Positions 5,243 through 13,846 of a DNA stretch of 21,591 nt are shown here, in pieces (position 1 is the stretch's first letter; every line of letters starts with the position of its first letter). Position numbers and translations under genes: made by a program. The stretch covers positions 1 through 21,591 of the forward strand of contig JAILAA010000206.1 of assembly GCA_024681875.1 (NCBI GenBank), given 5' to 3'. The stretch is from Prevotella sp. GTDB lineage: Bacteria > Bacteroidota > Bacteroidia > Bacteroidales > Bacteroidaceae. The notes under the pieces were generated by a model. That model ran no database searches. It saw only the letters and a program-made list of their open reading frames with translations, and was not told where the DNA came from.

Positions 5243-7027
5243 CTACATGCGCTCGGGCACCTCGATGCCAAGGAGGCTCATGCCGCTCTTGATAATCTTA
5301 GCGACGTTCCTGGCCAGCATCAGGCGCACAGCCTTCTTCTGCTCGTCGGGCTCATTGAGGATGGAGTAGTCGTGGTAGAACTGGTTGAAGACCTTCGTCA
5401 GCTCATAGCAGTAGTTAGCAATGCCTGAGGGTGAATAGTCTTTTCCAGCCTGCTCAACGGCAGCGCCAAATTCGTTCATCTTCTGGATGAGCTCGACTTC
5501 CTTAGTGGTGAGTGGTGAGAGGTGAGAGGTGAGAGAAATGTTCTGACCTTCAGCCTTGCGCAGAATCGAGCGAATACGGGCATAGGTGTACTGGATGAAA
5601 GGCCCGGTATTACCGTTGAAGTCGATACTTTCCTCTGGATTGAACAGCATGTTCTTGCAGGCATCGACCTTCAGAATAAAATATTTCAGCGCGCCCATGC
5701 CGACGATGCGGGAAATTTCGCGGCGCTCCTCCTCGGTCATATCGTCGAACTTACCCAGCTCCATTGAGGTCTTGTAGGCATCCTCGACCATCAGCTCCAT
5801 CAGGTCGTCGGCATCGACGACAGTGCCCTCGCGGCTTTTCATCTTGCCGTTGGGCAGCTCCACCATGCCGTAGCTGAAGTGCACCAGATCCTTGCCCCAC
5901 TTGAAGCCCAGACGGTCAAGCAGCAGCGAAAGCACTTGGAAGTGATAGTTCTGCTCATTGCCTACGACGTAGATCATCTTGTCGATGGGATAGTCCTGGA
6001 AGCGCATCTCAGCCGTGCCGATGTCCTGCGTCATGTAGACGCTGGTGCCGTCGCTTCTGAGCAGCAGCTTCTGGTCAAGGCCTGCATCGGTAAGGTCGGC
6101 CCACACCGAGCCGTCGTCCTTGCGGAAGAAAAGGCCCTTCTGCAAGCCCTCCTCCACCTTCGCCTTGCCGCGCAGGTAAGTCTGGCTCTCATAGTAAATC
6201 TTGTCAAAGCCTACGCCCATCTTCTTGTACGTCTCGTCGAAACCGGCATATACCCAGTTGTTCATCTTCTCCCACAGGGCACGCACCTCGGGGTCGTTCT
6301 GTTCCCACTTCACCAGCATCTCGTGCGCCTCCTTGATGAGCGGCGCTTCCTGCTTGGCTTTCTCCTCGTCCATGCCCTGTGCCACGAGCTCCTTGATTTC
6401 CTCGCGGTAGTGCTTGTCGAAGGCCACGTAGTAGTCGCCGATGAGGTGGTCGCCCTTCTTGCCGCTTGTCTCGGGAGTCTCACCGTTGCCGTATTTCAGC
6501 CAGGCAAGCATCGACTTACAGATGTGTATGCCGCGGTCGTTGACGATGTTTGTCTTTACCACCTTGTTGCCGTTGGCCTCCATTATCTTGGCCAGCGACC
6601 AGCCCAACAGGTTGTTGCGTACATGACCGAGGTGCAAGGGCTTGTTGGTGTTGGGCGATGAGTATTCTATCATCACGAGGGGCGAGTCGTCTGTAGCCTG
6701 CTTCGTGCCGAATTGATCATCTTTGTCGATGGTACTGAGCAGCTGCAGCCAGGCTCCCTGTCCCACGCTGAGGTTTAAAAAGCCTTTTACAACGTTGAAC
6801 TTCTCTACAGCCGGACAGTTGTCCACCAGATACTGGCCAATTTCCTGTCCTGTCTGTTCAGGGCTTTTCTTCGCAGCCTTTACAAAGGGAAACACCACGA
6901 GGGTCAGGTTGCCCTCAAACTCGCTGCGCGTCTTTTGCAGCTGCAGCATTTTTTCTGTGGCCTCTATGCCGTAGAGAGCCTTCACGGCCTCGCCTGCGGC
7001 CTGACTTATCAATGTCTCGATATTCAT
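5243..7027 (-). CDS. argS: Arginyl-tRNA synthetase
   Basis: This class I aminoacyl-tRNA synthetase charges tRNA-Arg with arginine. The start is ATG 7027 (MNIETLISQA), giving 594 residues, the usual length. An N-terminal additional domain (about 1-110) is followed by the Rossmann core with SSPNTNKPLHLGHVRNN, whose HIGH box reads HLGH at 132-135. The KMSKS-equivalent loop is KMKSREG at 395-401. The C-terminal DALR anticodon-binding domain includes NGNTGPFIQYTYARIRSIL and ends in ...IEVPERM, as expected. An extra SLTSHLSPLTT (498-508), encoded by 7-bp repeats, lies in a loop of the anticodon-binding domain. A TAnnTTTG -7 box lies 37 bases upstream, so it is probably transcribed independently of the protease gene upstream. 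Confidence 0.96.
   Translation of the reverse strand: MNIETLISQAAGEAVKALYGIEATEKMLQLQKTRSEFEGNLTLVVFPFVKAAKKSPEQTGQEIGQYLVDNCPAVEKFNVVKGFLNLSVGQGAWLQLLSTIDKDDQFGTKQATDDSPLVMIEYSSPNTNKPLHLGHVRNNLLGWSLAKIMEANGNKVVKTNIVNDRGIHICKSMLAWLKYGNGETPETSGKKGDHLIGDYYVAFDKHYREEIKELVAQGMDEEKAKQEAPLIKEAHEMLVKWEQNDPEVRALWEKMNNWVYAGFDETYKKMGVGFDKIYYESQTYLRGKAKVEEGLQKGLFFRKDDGSVWADLTDAGLDQKLLLRSDGTSVYMTQDIGTAEMRFQDYPIDKMIYVVGNEQNYHFQVLSLLLDRLGFKWGKDLVHFSYGMVELPNGKMKSREGTVVDADDLMELMVEDAYKTSMELGKFDDMTEEERREISRIVGMGALKYFILKVDACKNMLFNPEESIDFNGNTGPFIQYTYARIRSILRKAEGQNISLTSHLSPLTTKEVELIQKMNEFGAAVEQAGKDYSPSGIANYCYELTKVFNQFYHDYSILNEPDEQKKAVRLMLARNVAKIIKSGMSLLGIEVPERM
5504..5535 (-). repeat. Tandem 7-bp units inside argS
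   Basis: On the coding strand it reads as about four ACCTCTC/ACCACTC heptads. It encodes residues about 498-508, in the loop between two helices of the anticodon-binding domain, downstream of the YTYARIRSIL helix. The coding-strand orientation is the same as in trmH and ribD. Confidence 0.78.
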
Positions 7028-7064
7028 CTGATACAATACGAAATAGCGTTTGGTTTTCGGGCTG

Positions 7065-7072
7065 CAAAGTTA
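7065..7072 (-). promoter_or_regulatory. Likely argS promoter -7 box
   Basis: TAACTTTG on the minus strand fits TAnnTTTG and lies 37 bases upstream of the argS ATG. No good TTTG is seen about 20 bases further upstream, so the -33 element is weak or absent. Confidence 0.5.
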
Positions 7073-7109
7073 CGATTATTTTTTCTGATTCCTACTTTTT
7101 TCTTCGCAG

Positions 7110-7131
7110 AATTTTCTCATCTGGAGAAATT
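7110..7131. terminator. A/T-rich hairpin after the protease gene
   Basis: AATTTTCTC pairs with GAGAAATT (one bulged base, 5-base loop), 8 bases beyond the protease stop and upstream of the argS -7 box. It could end the long leftward operon, but no clear T-run follows on the minus strand. Confidence 0.35.
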
Positions 7132-7139
7132 AGTTGGTT

Positions 7140-9305
7140 TTATAAAACCCTGATGAGTGTCGACGTCGCACCGAGACAGACTGCATAGATGCCAGGCGAC
7201 AATGACGGCAGGGCGAGAGTATACGACTGGCAGCCGCGGCTGAGAATGGTGCTGAAGACTGGCCGTCCGCCAAGGTCGTAGAGGCGCATGACTGTGTCGC
7301 TGGCAGCGGCTTCCGGCAGGACGATGTGCATGGTGCCGGCGCTAATGGTGATGCGTGCTGTGGTGTGTGGCCGTGCGATGTCGCGGATGCCGGAAAGACC
7401 GAGAATGTCAAGCAATCCGGCGTAGACGTCAACCTCTCCGTAGCCGTAAAGATTGTTGGGGTAGGGAAGTGTTTCGTCGTAATGCCTGCATGTGCGTTGC
7501 AACAGTGCCTTTATGTCGTCGGGTGTCAGCGTAGGTTTTGCTTCAAGCCAGAGCGCTATAGCGCCAGCGACGGCAGGCGTCGACATTGAAGTGCCTGAGT
7601 TCGTGCCCCATGCATAGGTGCGCCCGTTGAAGGGGAAATGCTGTGTGTGCATCTTGATATTGTCAGGATGTTCCTCCATGCGGTAACTGCTATAGGATGA
7701 TATGATGCAGTTGCCCGGCGATACGCAGTCGGGTTTGACGCGGTTGTCGAAGGTCGGCCCCATGGACGAGAACTCCGCGCGACGCCCATCAGTGCCGTAG
7801 TGCGACACCAGTGTGTCGCCTGATAGGTTGACGATGCTATCGCGGTAGGATGTGGAGCCGACTGCGATGACGCAGGGCGCGCTGCCTGGTGACAGGACGA
7901 AGTGGCTGCTCTGCGCATCGTTGAGCGAGGGGTTGGGAGAATAGACGTTGAAATTGCCTCCTACGCGCCACATCTCCACATCAGCGTCTTCGCCCAGCAG
8001 CTCTATCGACAGTCGCGGGTTGTATCCGATGCTGTGGCTGGATGTCAGTGTCAGGTCGAGGCAGGTCTCGTCGGCATCGTAGCTTGAGGGATAAACCTCG
8101 AACAGCGCCTGATAATAGGGCGTGTTAATCGTCAGCACAGAATCCTCACTCGCCAAAACCTGCCGAATGTCCACCGTCAGCGTGTCGTATCTGTTGGCGT
8201 AGGCCACAAGGCGCAGGCTGAAGTCGTCACGCGACTTCATCACCACTGTCATCGTCGTGTCGCCACTGGTGCGCAGAAAAGTACCGGCGCACTCCCTGCC
8301 GCGTGGCTTATACACGTAGTTACCCTTGTAACCGTCGTTTCCGGAGGCGGCTACAATGATGCGTCCCGGCCCGCAGAGGCTGTCGAGGAAGGCATAGTAG
8401 AGTTGGTCGTAGCCGTAGAAGTCCTGCGGACTGCCTTCGCTGAAGGAGGCTACGCATGGCTTGCCTACAGATTCGGCATAGTCGAAAAGGTATTTGAATC
8501 CAAGGGCATCGGTGGCGTAGGTGTATTTGTAGACATCGGCTGAATCGATGTATTTCAGGTCGTCGCTGACGGCATTGGCCACAAGGCAGATGTCGGCATC
8601 GGGCGCTATGCCGCGGTATCGAGTGTTGTAGCCGCTTCCCGCGGCGATGCCCAAAGTGTGTGTGCCGTGGTCGAAGTCAAGGCCGTCGCGGGCGTGACCT
8701 AAGGCCAGCAGCTCGTCGCGTGTCGTGTAGTCGCGTCCTACGGGAAAGACACTGCCCACGGTGTCTGCCGACAGCATGTCCCAGAAGCGACGGATGCGGT
8801 AATTCGTAGTGTCGGTGCTGAAGAAATTCGGATGTGTCAGGTCGAAACCTATATCCATGACGCCCATCACCACGCCCTGGCCGCTGTAGGCCTGTGGCAG
8901 TCCGGTGCCTTCATAGGCAGGGGAAGCGTTAATATGGACAGCCATCGAGTCGGTCAGCACATGCCCTGCGGGTGAAGCCTCGATGCGCAGAACGCGGCTG
9001 TCGGCACACATCGCCGACAGTCGCGCTATGGGTATAGCGGCAATGTGCAGGTCGCCGAAGTGTGCCAGGCTGCGGCAGCCGTGCTCAGACAAGACATTGT
9101 CGTCATCGGCAGTGAGACGCACAAAGGCAATGACCTTACGTCCGGTTTCGTTGGTGGCGGATACATTTTTGGTTTGACGCACCGGCGCAGGCTGCCTCGT
9201 CAGGTGGCGCAACCATGGTGACAGCTTTCCACGCTGCCCTGACTGTGCCTGGACGGACATCGCCGCCAGTGCTATATATAATAGAATGTATAGCAGTCGC
9301 CTCAT
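7140..9305 (-). CDS. Secreted subtilisin-like (S8) serine protease with T9SS-like C-terminal domain
   Basis: This is an exported serine protease of 721 residues. ATG 9305 was chosen because it gives a signal peptide (MRRLLYILLYIALAAM... cut near VQAQ) and lies 13 bases after the GH20 stop; the longer frame would overlap that gene. The catalytic residues are D151 in GVMDIGFDLTHPN, H203 in DHGTHTLGIAAG, the oxyanion N313 in VAASGNDG and S563 in GTSMSTPAVAG. The 250 residues between N313 and S563 are longer than in simple subtilisins and probably hold an inserted beta-sandwich, as in C5a-peptidase-like relatives. The C-terminal 75 residues (MRLYDLGGRPVFS ... SPGIYAVCLG) resemble a type IX secretion sorting domain, which suggests export through the outer membrane. 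The substrate is unknown. It is the last gene of the long leftward run. Confidence 0.9.
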   Translation of the reverse strand: MRRLLYILLYIALAAMSVQAQSGQRGKLSPWLRHLTRQPAPVRQTKNVSATNETGRKVIAFVRLTADDDNVLSEHGCRSLAHFGDLHIAAIPIARLSAMCADSRVLRIEASPAGHVLTDSMAVHINASPAYEGTGLPQAYSGQGVVMGVMDIGFDLTHPNFFSTDTTNYRIRRFWDMLSADTVGSVFPVGRDYTTRDELLALGHARDGLDFDHGTHTLGIAAGSGYNTRYRGIAPDADICLVANAVSDDLKYIDSADVYKYTYATDALGFKYLFDYAESVGKPCVASFSEGSPQDFYGYDQLYYAFLDSLCGPGRIIVAASGNDGYKGNYVYKPRGRECAGTFLRTSGDTTMTVVMKSRDDFSLRLVAYANRYDTLTVDIRQVLASEDSVLTINTPYYQALFEVYPSSYDADETCLDLTLTSSHSIGYNPRLSIELLGEDADVEMWRVGGNFNVYSPNPSLNDAQSSHFVLSPGSAPCVIAVGSTSYRDSIVNLSGDTLVSHYGTDGRRAEFSSMGPTFDNRVKPDCVSPGNCIISSYSSYRMEEHPDNIKMHTQHFPFNGRTYAWGTNSGTSMSTPAVAGAIALWLEAKPTLTPDDIKALLQRTCRHYDETLPYPNNLYGYGEVDVYAGLLDILGLSGIRDIARPHTTARITISAGTMHIVLPEAAASDTVMRLYDLGGRPVFSTILSRGCQSYTLALPSLSPGIYAVCLGATSTLIRVL

Positions 9306-9318
9306 TTCTTTCTGTTCC

Positions 9319-10788
9319 TCACTTCGGTAAGTCACTGCGGCAATAGCGCCAGCCTTGCTGTTCGTAGATGGTGAGCAGGCGCGACAGACGGCGGAGGAAA
9401 CCGTCATAGTCTTTCTGCGCGGGGTTAGTCCACTGCACCTCGGCCAAGGCGGCCATGCGCGGCAGTACCTGATATTCAATCAGATCCTGAGCACCGATAT
9501 ATTCCGTCCATAGGTTGGCCTGCACGCCGATGACGTGCGCCCGTTCCTCGTCGGTCAGTGTGTCAGGAGATGGCTCATAATCGTAGACTTTCTTCAATGG
9601 AGTGTAGCCACCGATGAGCGTTGTGTTTGTCCACTCGGTGGAGGGAATCTGGTAAAAGTCGAAGTAGAGCGTGGAGTTGGGCGTGCGTACCACGTCGAAG
9701 CCGAGTTTGGCGGGGTCATCGACACCTTTCCAGTCGCGCCAGTTCATAATGATGGCAGTGTGGGGCACATCGCAATACATAATCTCGTCCCAGCCCATCA
9801 CGCGGCGTCCCTTGGCAGCCAGCACCTTCTCCATCTCACGCACCATGTAGCCTTGCAACTGGTCCTCGTTGTTCAGCCCTAACTCGCGTATCTTCTGCTG
9901 ACAGCGAGGGCAGTTCTTCCAGCGCACCTTTGGAGCCTCGTCGCCGCCTAAATGGATGATGGTAGAGGGGAAGAGCTGTGTCAGCTCGTCAATGACATCG
10001 GTGAGGAACTGATAGACCTTCGGATTGCCACCGCAGAGGATGTCATCGCTGACGCCCCAGTCGGGCCACACCTCGTAGGGACCTCCTGTGCAGCCCAGCT
10101 CAGGATAGGCCGTGACGGCAGCTACCATGTGGCCAGGCATGTCAATCTCTGGGATGATAGTGATATGTCGCTCGGCAGCGTACGCAACCACCTCGCGGAT
10201 GTCGTCCTGCGTGTAGTAGCCGCCATGCCGCGTGTGGTCGTAGAGTCCCATGTTGCGGCCTATGACGGTGCGCTCTCTCCAGCCGCCCACCTCGGTAAGC
10301 TTGGGCCATTTCTTGATTTCAATGCGCCAGCCCTGGTCGTCGGTGAGGTGCCAGTGGAAAGTGTTCATGCCATGCAATGCGAGCATGTCAATGTACTGCT
10401 TCACCACCTCCTTTGGGAAATAATGACGGCAGATGTCGAGATGCATACCGCGGTAGGCAAAGCGCGGGCTGCTTTCTATCGTGGCGAAGGGTAGGGATGT
10501 GGGCTTGTCGGCCATGATTTGCCGCAAGGCTTGGTGTCCGTAGAAGATGCCGGCCTCGGTGCTGCCCTCGACGGTGATACCTTTCTTGTCGACGGTAATG
10601 CGCCAGCCCTCGGGGTTGGCGATGTTGGCATTGATCCTGTCTACGATGGTAGTAGTGGAATTAACGTTCAGTGTACGACCTTTCTTGTCGAGGCTGATGG
10701 TCTGTGGCATCGGGATGATGTCATACTGTGCTTTAATTCCAAGGCATACTGAGAATAGCAGGAAAAAAGAAATGGTTAATTTGTTCAT
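9319..10788 (-). CDS. Beta-N-acetylhexosaminidase, glycoside hydrolase family 20
   Basis: It removes terminal GlcNAc or GalNAc from glycans, with neighbouring-group participation by the substrate acetamide. The protein has 489 residues. A signal peptide (MNKLTISFFLLFSVCLGIKA, cut before QYD) points to export. The N-terminal GH20b domain (about 22-105) begins DIIPMPQTISL. The barrel domain includes RGMHLDICRHY, FHWHLTDDQGWR (145-155), the HLGGDEAPKVRW motif with the catalytic pair D283-E284, and WDEIMYC. There is no lipobox, so it is probably periplasmic rather than a surface lipoprotein. It starts 1 base after the IspH stop and is followed by the protease 13 bases on. Its likely use is host glycan or peptidoglycan-fragment trimming; the exact substrate cannot be told. 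Confidence 0.94.
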   Translation of the reverse strand: MNKLTISFFLLFSVCLGIKAQYDIIPMPQTISLDKKGRTLNVNSTTTIVDRINANIANPEGWRITVDKKGITVEGSTEAGIFYGHQALRQIMADKPTSLPFATIESSPRFAYRGMHLDICRHYFPKEVVKQYIDMLALHGMNTFHWHLTDDQGWRIEIKKWPKLTEVGGWRERTVIGRNMGLYDHTRHGGYYTQDDIREVVAYAAERHITIIPEIDMPGHMVAAVTAYPELGCTGGPYEVWPDWGVSDDILCGGNPKVYQFLTDVIDELTQLFPSTIIHLGGDEAPKVRWKNCPRCQQKIRELGLNNEDQLQGYMVREMEKVLAAKGRRVMGWDEIMYCDVPHTAIIMNWRDWKGVDDPAKLGFDVVRTPNSTLYFDFYQIPSTEWTNTTLIGGYTPLKKVYDYEPSPDTLTDEERAHVIGVQANLWTEYIGAQDLIEYQVLPRMAALAEVQWTNPAQKDYDGFLRRLSRLLTIYEQQGWRYCRSDLPK

Positions 10789-10789
10789 A

Positions 10790-11680
10790 CTACTGATTAT
10801 TAGTTATTGGTAATTGATTAAAGGTTGACAAGATGGCATCACGACACTGTTCCATCAGCCATTTGGGCGTGCTGGTAGCACCACAGATGCCTACCGTGCA
10901 GATTCCTTTCAGCCATGCCGCATCGATTTCCTCGGGGCCTTCAATGAGGTAGCTGTTAGGGTTTACACGGTGACACTCGCTGAAGAGCACTTTACCGTTG
11001 CTGCTCTTGCGTCCGCAGACAAAGAGGATGAGGTCGTGGCGTGCAGCAAACTCGGTGATGTTCGGCATACGGTTGGCTACGGAACGACAGATGGTGTCGA
11101 AGCTCTTGAACGTTGCTGTGGGAACGATATGGCTTTGGATGTATTCGGTGATGCGGTGAAATTCGTCCAGGCTTTTCGTCGTTTGGGAAAAGAGGTAGAT
11201 GTCGTGTTTGAAGTCGAGTTTCTTCACTTCTTCGAAGCTCTCTATGACAATAGCGTTGCCGTCGGTCTGCCCCACCAGACCCAGGACCTCGGCATGGCCG
11301 CGCTTGCCGAAGATGACTATCTGAGGATGGTCTCCACCTTCCACCTTCCATCTTTCTTTGATGCGCTGCTGCAGCTTCAGCACCACAGGGCAAGTGGCGT
11401 CGATAATCTCAATGTTGTTGCGGCGCGCCAGCTCGTAGGTCTCAGGCGGCTCGCCGTGTGCACGCAACAGCACCTTCACGTTGTGCAGCTGTGCCATCTC
11501 CTCATGGTTGATGGTGACAAGCCCCATCTCTCTGAGACGCTCGCATTCCATGCCGTTGTGAACGATGTCGCCCAGACAGTACAGTGTCCCGTCCATGGCC
11601 AGTTCCTCTTCGGCTTTCTTGATGGCTGTGGTGACGCCAAAGCAGAAGCCGCTGCCGTTGTCGATTTCAATTTGGAGCAT
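10790..11680 (-). CDS. ispH: 4-hydroxy-3-methylbut-2-enyl diphosphate reductase
   Basis: IspH is the last enzyme of the MEP isoprenoid pathway, reducing HMBPP to IPP and DMAPP with an iron-sulfur cluster in the cytoplasm. It has 296 residues. The three cluster cysteines are C13 (SGFCFGV), C97 (DATCPVV) and C198 (FDTICRSVANR). The substrate-binding histidines are H41 (DIVHNGM), H75 (RAHGEP) and H129, with catalytic E131 in GKRGHAEVLG. GRKSSNGK and GICGATSTPKWLMEQ complete the family pattern. The last residues (FNQLPITNNQ) are encoded by four A/T-rich 7-bp repeats and look like an added tail. It starts 21 bases after meaB and ends 1 base before the GH20 start codon. No other isoprenoid gene is present. 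Confidence 0.96.
   Translation of the reverse strand: MLQIEIDNGSGFCFGVTTAIKKAEEELAMDGTLYCLGDIVHNGMECERLREMGLVTINHEEMAQLHNVKVLLRAHGEPPETYELARRNNIEIIDATCPVVLKLQQRIKERWKVEGGDHPQIVIFGKRGHAEVLGLVGQTDGNAIVIESFEEVKKLDFKHDIYLFSQTTKSLDEFHRITEYIQSHIVPTATFKSFDTICRSVANRMPNITEFAARHDLILFVCGRKSSNGKVLFSECHRVNPNSYLIEGPEEIDAAWLKGICTVGICGATSTPKWLMEQCRDAILSTFNQLPITNNQ
10794..10821 (-). repeat. Four A/T-rich 7-bp units at the 3' end of ispH
   Basis: On the plus strand the units are TGATTAT, TAGTTAT, TGGTAAT and TGATTAA, exactly in tandem. They encode the C-terminal NQLPITNNQ tail of IspH and abut its stop codon. The unit length equals that of the C-rich arrays elsewhere in the window, though the base composition is quite different. 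Confidence 0.65.
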
Positions 11681-11701
11681 AATTGATGGGGCTATTGAGG
11701 C

Positions 11702-12796
11702 TTACAGGTTTTGATAGTAGAGGTCGAGCAGGTTCTGGGCAGCCACGAAGCTGGTCTTCTGTCCCATGAGGACGCTTTGCTCGGCTTGCTGAAGCTGCTG
11801 CTGGATGGCGGGATTGTTGTAGAAATTGAGGCGCAGGTGCTCGTTGATGCTCTCGTACATCCAGTATTTGGCCTGCTCATTGCGGCGGTAGTCGAAGTAG
11901 CCGTTGGCCTTGACGAAGTCGAAGTATTCGTAAATCATGTCCCACACCTCCTTGATGCCTATGCCGTAGAAGCCTGAGTAGCACAGCACTTTCGGCGTCC
12001 AGCCGCTCTCGGGCATGGGGAAGAAGTGCAGTGCGTTGCGGAAATTGGTGGCGGCCATGTGGCAGCGGTCTACGTTGTCGCCGTCGCACTTGTTGATGAC
12101 AATGCCGTCAGAGATCTCCATGATGCCGCGTTTGATGCCCTGCAACTCGTCGCCCGTGCCTGCCACCTGGATGAGCAGGAAGAAGTCGACCATCGAGTGG
12201 CAAGCCGTCTCGCTCTGTCCCACGCCCACCGTCTCCACGAAAATCTTGTCGAAGCCAGCAGCCTCGCAGAGGATGATGGTCTCGCGGGTCTTGCGGGCCA
12301 CACCGCCGAGAGAGCCGGCCGACGGGCTAGGTCGGATGAACGAATCGGGATGCACGGCCAGCTTCTCCATGCGTGTCTTGTCGCCCAGGATGCTACCTTT
12401 CGAGCGCTCTGAGGAAGGGTCGATGGCGAGCACGGCCAAGCGGCCGCCCTTCTCTTTCAAAAGATGTATGCCGAACTCGTCAATGCTGGTCGATTTGCCT
12501 GCGCCCGGTACGCCGCTGATGCCTACTCGCACGCTCTTGCCGCTGTAGGGCAGACACTTTTCTATGACCTCCTGCGCCTTGGCCTGATGGTCAGGGTTGA
12601 CGCTCTCAATCAAGGTGACTGCTTGCGAGAGGATGGTGATGTCGCCCTTCAGGATGCCTTCCACCATGTCGGCGGCACTCAACTCACGTCGGCGGAAACG
12701 CCCACGCTTCAGGTAGGGGTTGATGATAGATTGTTGTTCTACGCCGCTGTTCACTTGCAAACCGGCAAATTCTGCGCTATTCTCAGGATGTTCCAT
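11702..12796 (-). CDS. meaB: MeaB/ArgK-type G3E GTPase (methylmalonyl-CoA mutase chaperone)
   Basis: MeaB proteins protect and reload the adenosylcobalamin enzyme methylmalonyl-CoA mutase, using GTP. This protein has 364 residues. Walker A is GVPGAGKS at 95-102, preceded by the RVGISG strand. DPSSERSKGSILGDKTRM, the ETVGVGQSE switch (188-196) and the NKCD guanine-specificity motif (235-238) follow. The C-terminal region (YEYFDFVKANGYFDYRRNEQ) is a dimerisation arm typical of the family. The N-terminal 35 residues are an extension of unclear role. The start codon directly abuts the stop of the DUF1573 gene with no gap, which suggests translational coupling. No methylmalonyl-CoA mutase gene lies in the window, so its client must be encoded elsewhere. 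Confidence 0.94.
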   Translation of the reverse strand: MEHPENSAEFAGLQVNSGVEQQSIINPYLKRGRFRRRELSAADMVEGILKGDITILSQAVTLIESVNPDHQAKAQEVIEKCLPYSGKSVRVGISGVPGAGKSTSIDEFGIHLLKEKGGRLAVLAIDPSSERSKGSILGDKTRMEKLAVHPDSFIRPSPSAGSLGGVARKTRETIILCEAAGFDKIFVETVGVGQSETACHSMVDFFLLIQVAGTGDELQGIKRGIMEISDGIVINKCDGDNVDRCHMAATNFRNALHFFPMPESGWTPKVLCYSGFYGIGIKEVWDMIYEYFDFVKANGYFDYRRNEQAKYWMYESINEHLRLNFYNNPAIQQQLQQAEQSVLMGQKTSFVAAQNLLDLYYQNL

Positions 12797-13843
12797 TTAC
12801 TCTACGTTGATAGTAATGACTACTTTTGATTTCTCAGGGTCGTTGGTGATCATCAGGATACGGGGTTGCGAACGCGCTTTCTTAATCTGTGTCGGCACGA
12901 TGCTGACACGCAGCTTCGTCGACTCGCCAGGCTGTAGCTCGCTCTTTGGCAGCTTCACCTTGACACCGCCAGTGAACATCTGCAAGGAGGTGATTTTCAG
13001 TGCACTCTTGCCTTTGTTCGACAGGATGATGGTGCCGTTCTTGTGGTGTGCATCGAGGCTGAGTTCCTCGGCAGATAAGTGCAGTTGTGGCGTTTCCTGA
13101 CTGTTCTGTCCTTCGTAGTTGGCCTCAGGCAACAGGACGACGCTGACGGGAATCTCCGTCTCATCGCTGATGCGCTCACCGATGCGTTTGGCCAGATAGA
13201 CGCTCACCTGCGTCAGCCCGTAATGGTGCACCTCCTCCGAGTTCAGCGTTAGGACGATTTTGCCGCTGCGGTTGGGCTCCAAGGTCTCAGGCATGGCTAA
13301 GGCGTGCAGCCACGTGGGCATGTGCAGGACGTTGGGCGTCATGTTCTCCTCTGTGTTGTTCAGCAGGTTGATCTCTATCTCGCGCGTCTGTCCTTTCTTC
13401 ACATCGTCGAACTCTACATTGTTCAACGAGCTCAGCAGACCGTTCATGTCGTAGGGGTAGCGGTTGGAATAGTCGACGACGTCTTCCAGTACCACACCCT
13501 TCATCTTGAGATAGACGGGTTCGCGCGTGGCATTGCTGTAGAGCGCCACCTGCTTGGTGAAATGTCCCAACAGCTTGGCGTCGTAGGTCAGCGAGATGGT
13601 GAAGCGCTCGCCGGCACCCACAGTTTTCGGACCGTCGACGGTGGTGCATCCGCAGTCTGTCTCTAAACGCTGGATGGTCATCGTCTTCAGGCTTTTGTTG
13701 CGCAGCTCGAAGGTGGCGGTGACGGGCACTTCGAAGCCGGTCTTGCCTACGTCGATGGTTGTTTTGTTGATACTCAGCTTCTGCGCCATCATAGTGGCGG
13801 GTAGCATAGCAAGCAGGATGGCAAAAGTCTTTAGCTTTATCAT
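12797..13843 (-). CDS. Exported DUF1573 domain protein
   Basis: This is an exported protein of 348 residues with no enzymatic motif. A signal peptide (MIKLKTFAILLAMLPATMMA, cut before QKL) is followed by a DUF1573-type immunoglobulin-like domain with the diagnostic LETDCGCTTVDGP (C64, C66), a GERFTISLTYDAK strand and an RNYSN-like VALYSNATREP segment. A second, less typical beta-rich region at about 245-348 (LQPGESTKLRVSIVPT) may be a further immunoglobulin-like domain. There is no lipobox, so it is probably periplasmic. It starts 3 bases after the macroglobulin gene and abuts meaB. The function of the family is not known; the tight link to an alpha-2-macroglobulin suggests an envelope role, which is an inference. 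Confidence 0.83.
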   Translation of the reverse strand: MIKLKTFAILLAMLPATMMAQKLSINKTTIDVGKTGFEVPVTATFELRNKSLKTMTIQRLETDCGCTTVDGPKTVGAGERFTISLTYDAKLLGHFTKQVALYSNATREPVYLKMKGVVLEDVVDYSNRYPYDMNGLLSSLNNVEFDDVKKGQTREIEINLLNNTEENMTPNVLHMPTWLHALAMPETLEPNRSGKIVLTLNSEEVHHYGLTQVSVYLAKRIGERISDETEIPVSVVLLPEANYEGQNSQETPQLHLSAEELSLDAHHKNGTIILSNKGKSALKITSLQMFTGGVKVKLPKSELQPGESTKLRVSIVPTQIKKARSQPRILMITNDPEKSKVVITINVE

Positions 13844-13846
13844 TGT

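Noticed and set aside
5203..5271. Longer N-terminus for the RNase H protein
   Set aside because: It would overlap the end of argS and the hairpin at 5215-5235 and adds cysteine-rich residues not like the family.
5879..6661. Long plus-strand frame opposite argS (260 codons)
   Set aside because: It is the complement of a strongly conserved synthetase gene; it has no family motifs and arises from codon bias.
9306..9479. Longer N-terminus for the S8 protease
   Set aside because: It would overlap the GH20 gene by about 160 bases, and the internal ATG at 9305 gives a proper signal peptide.
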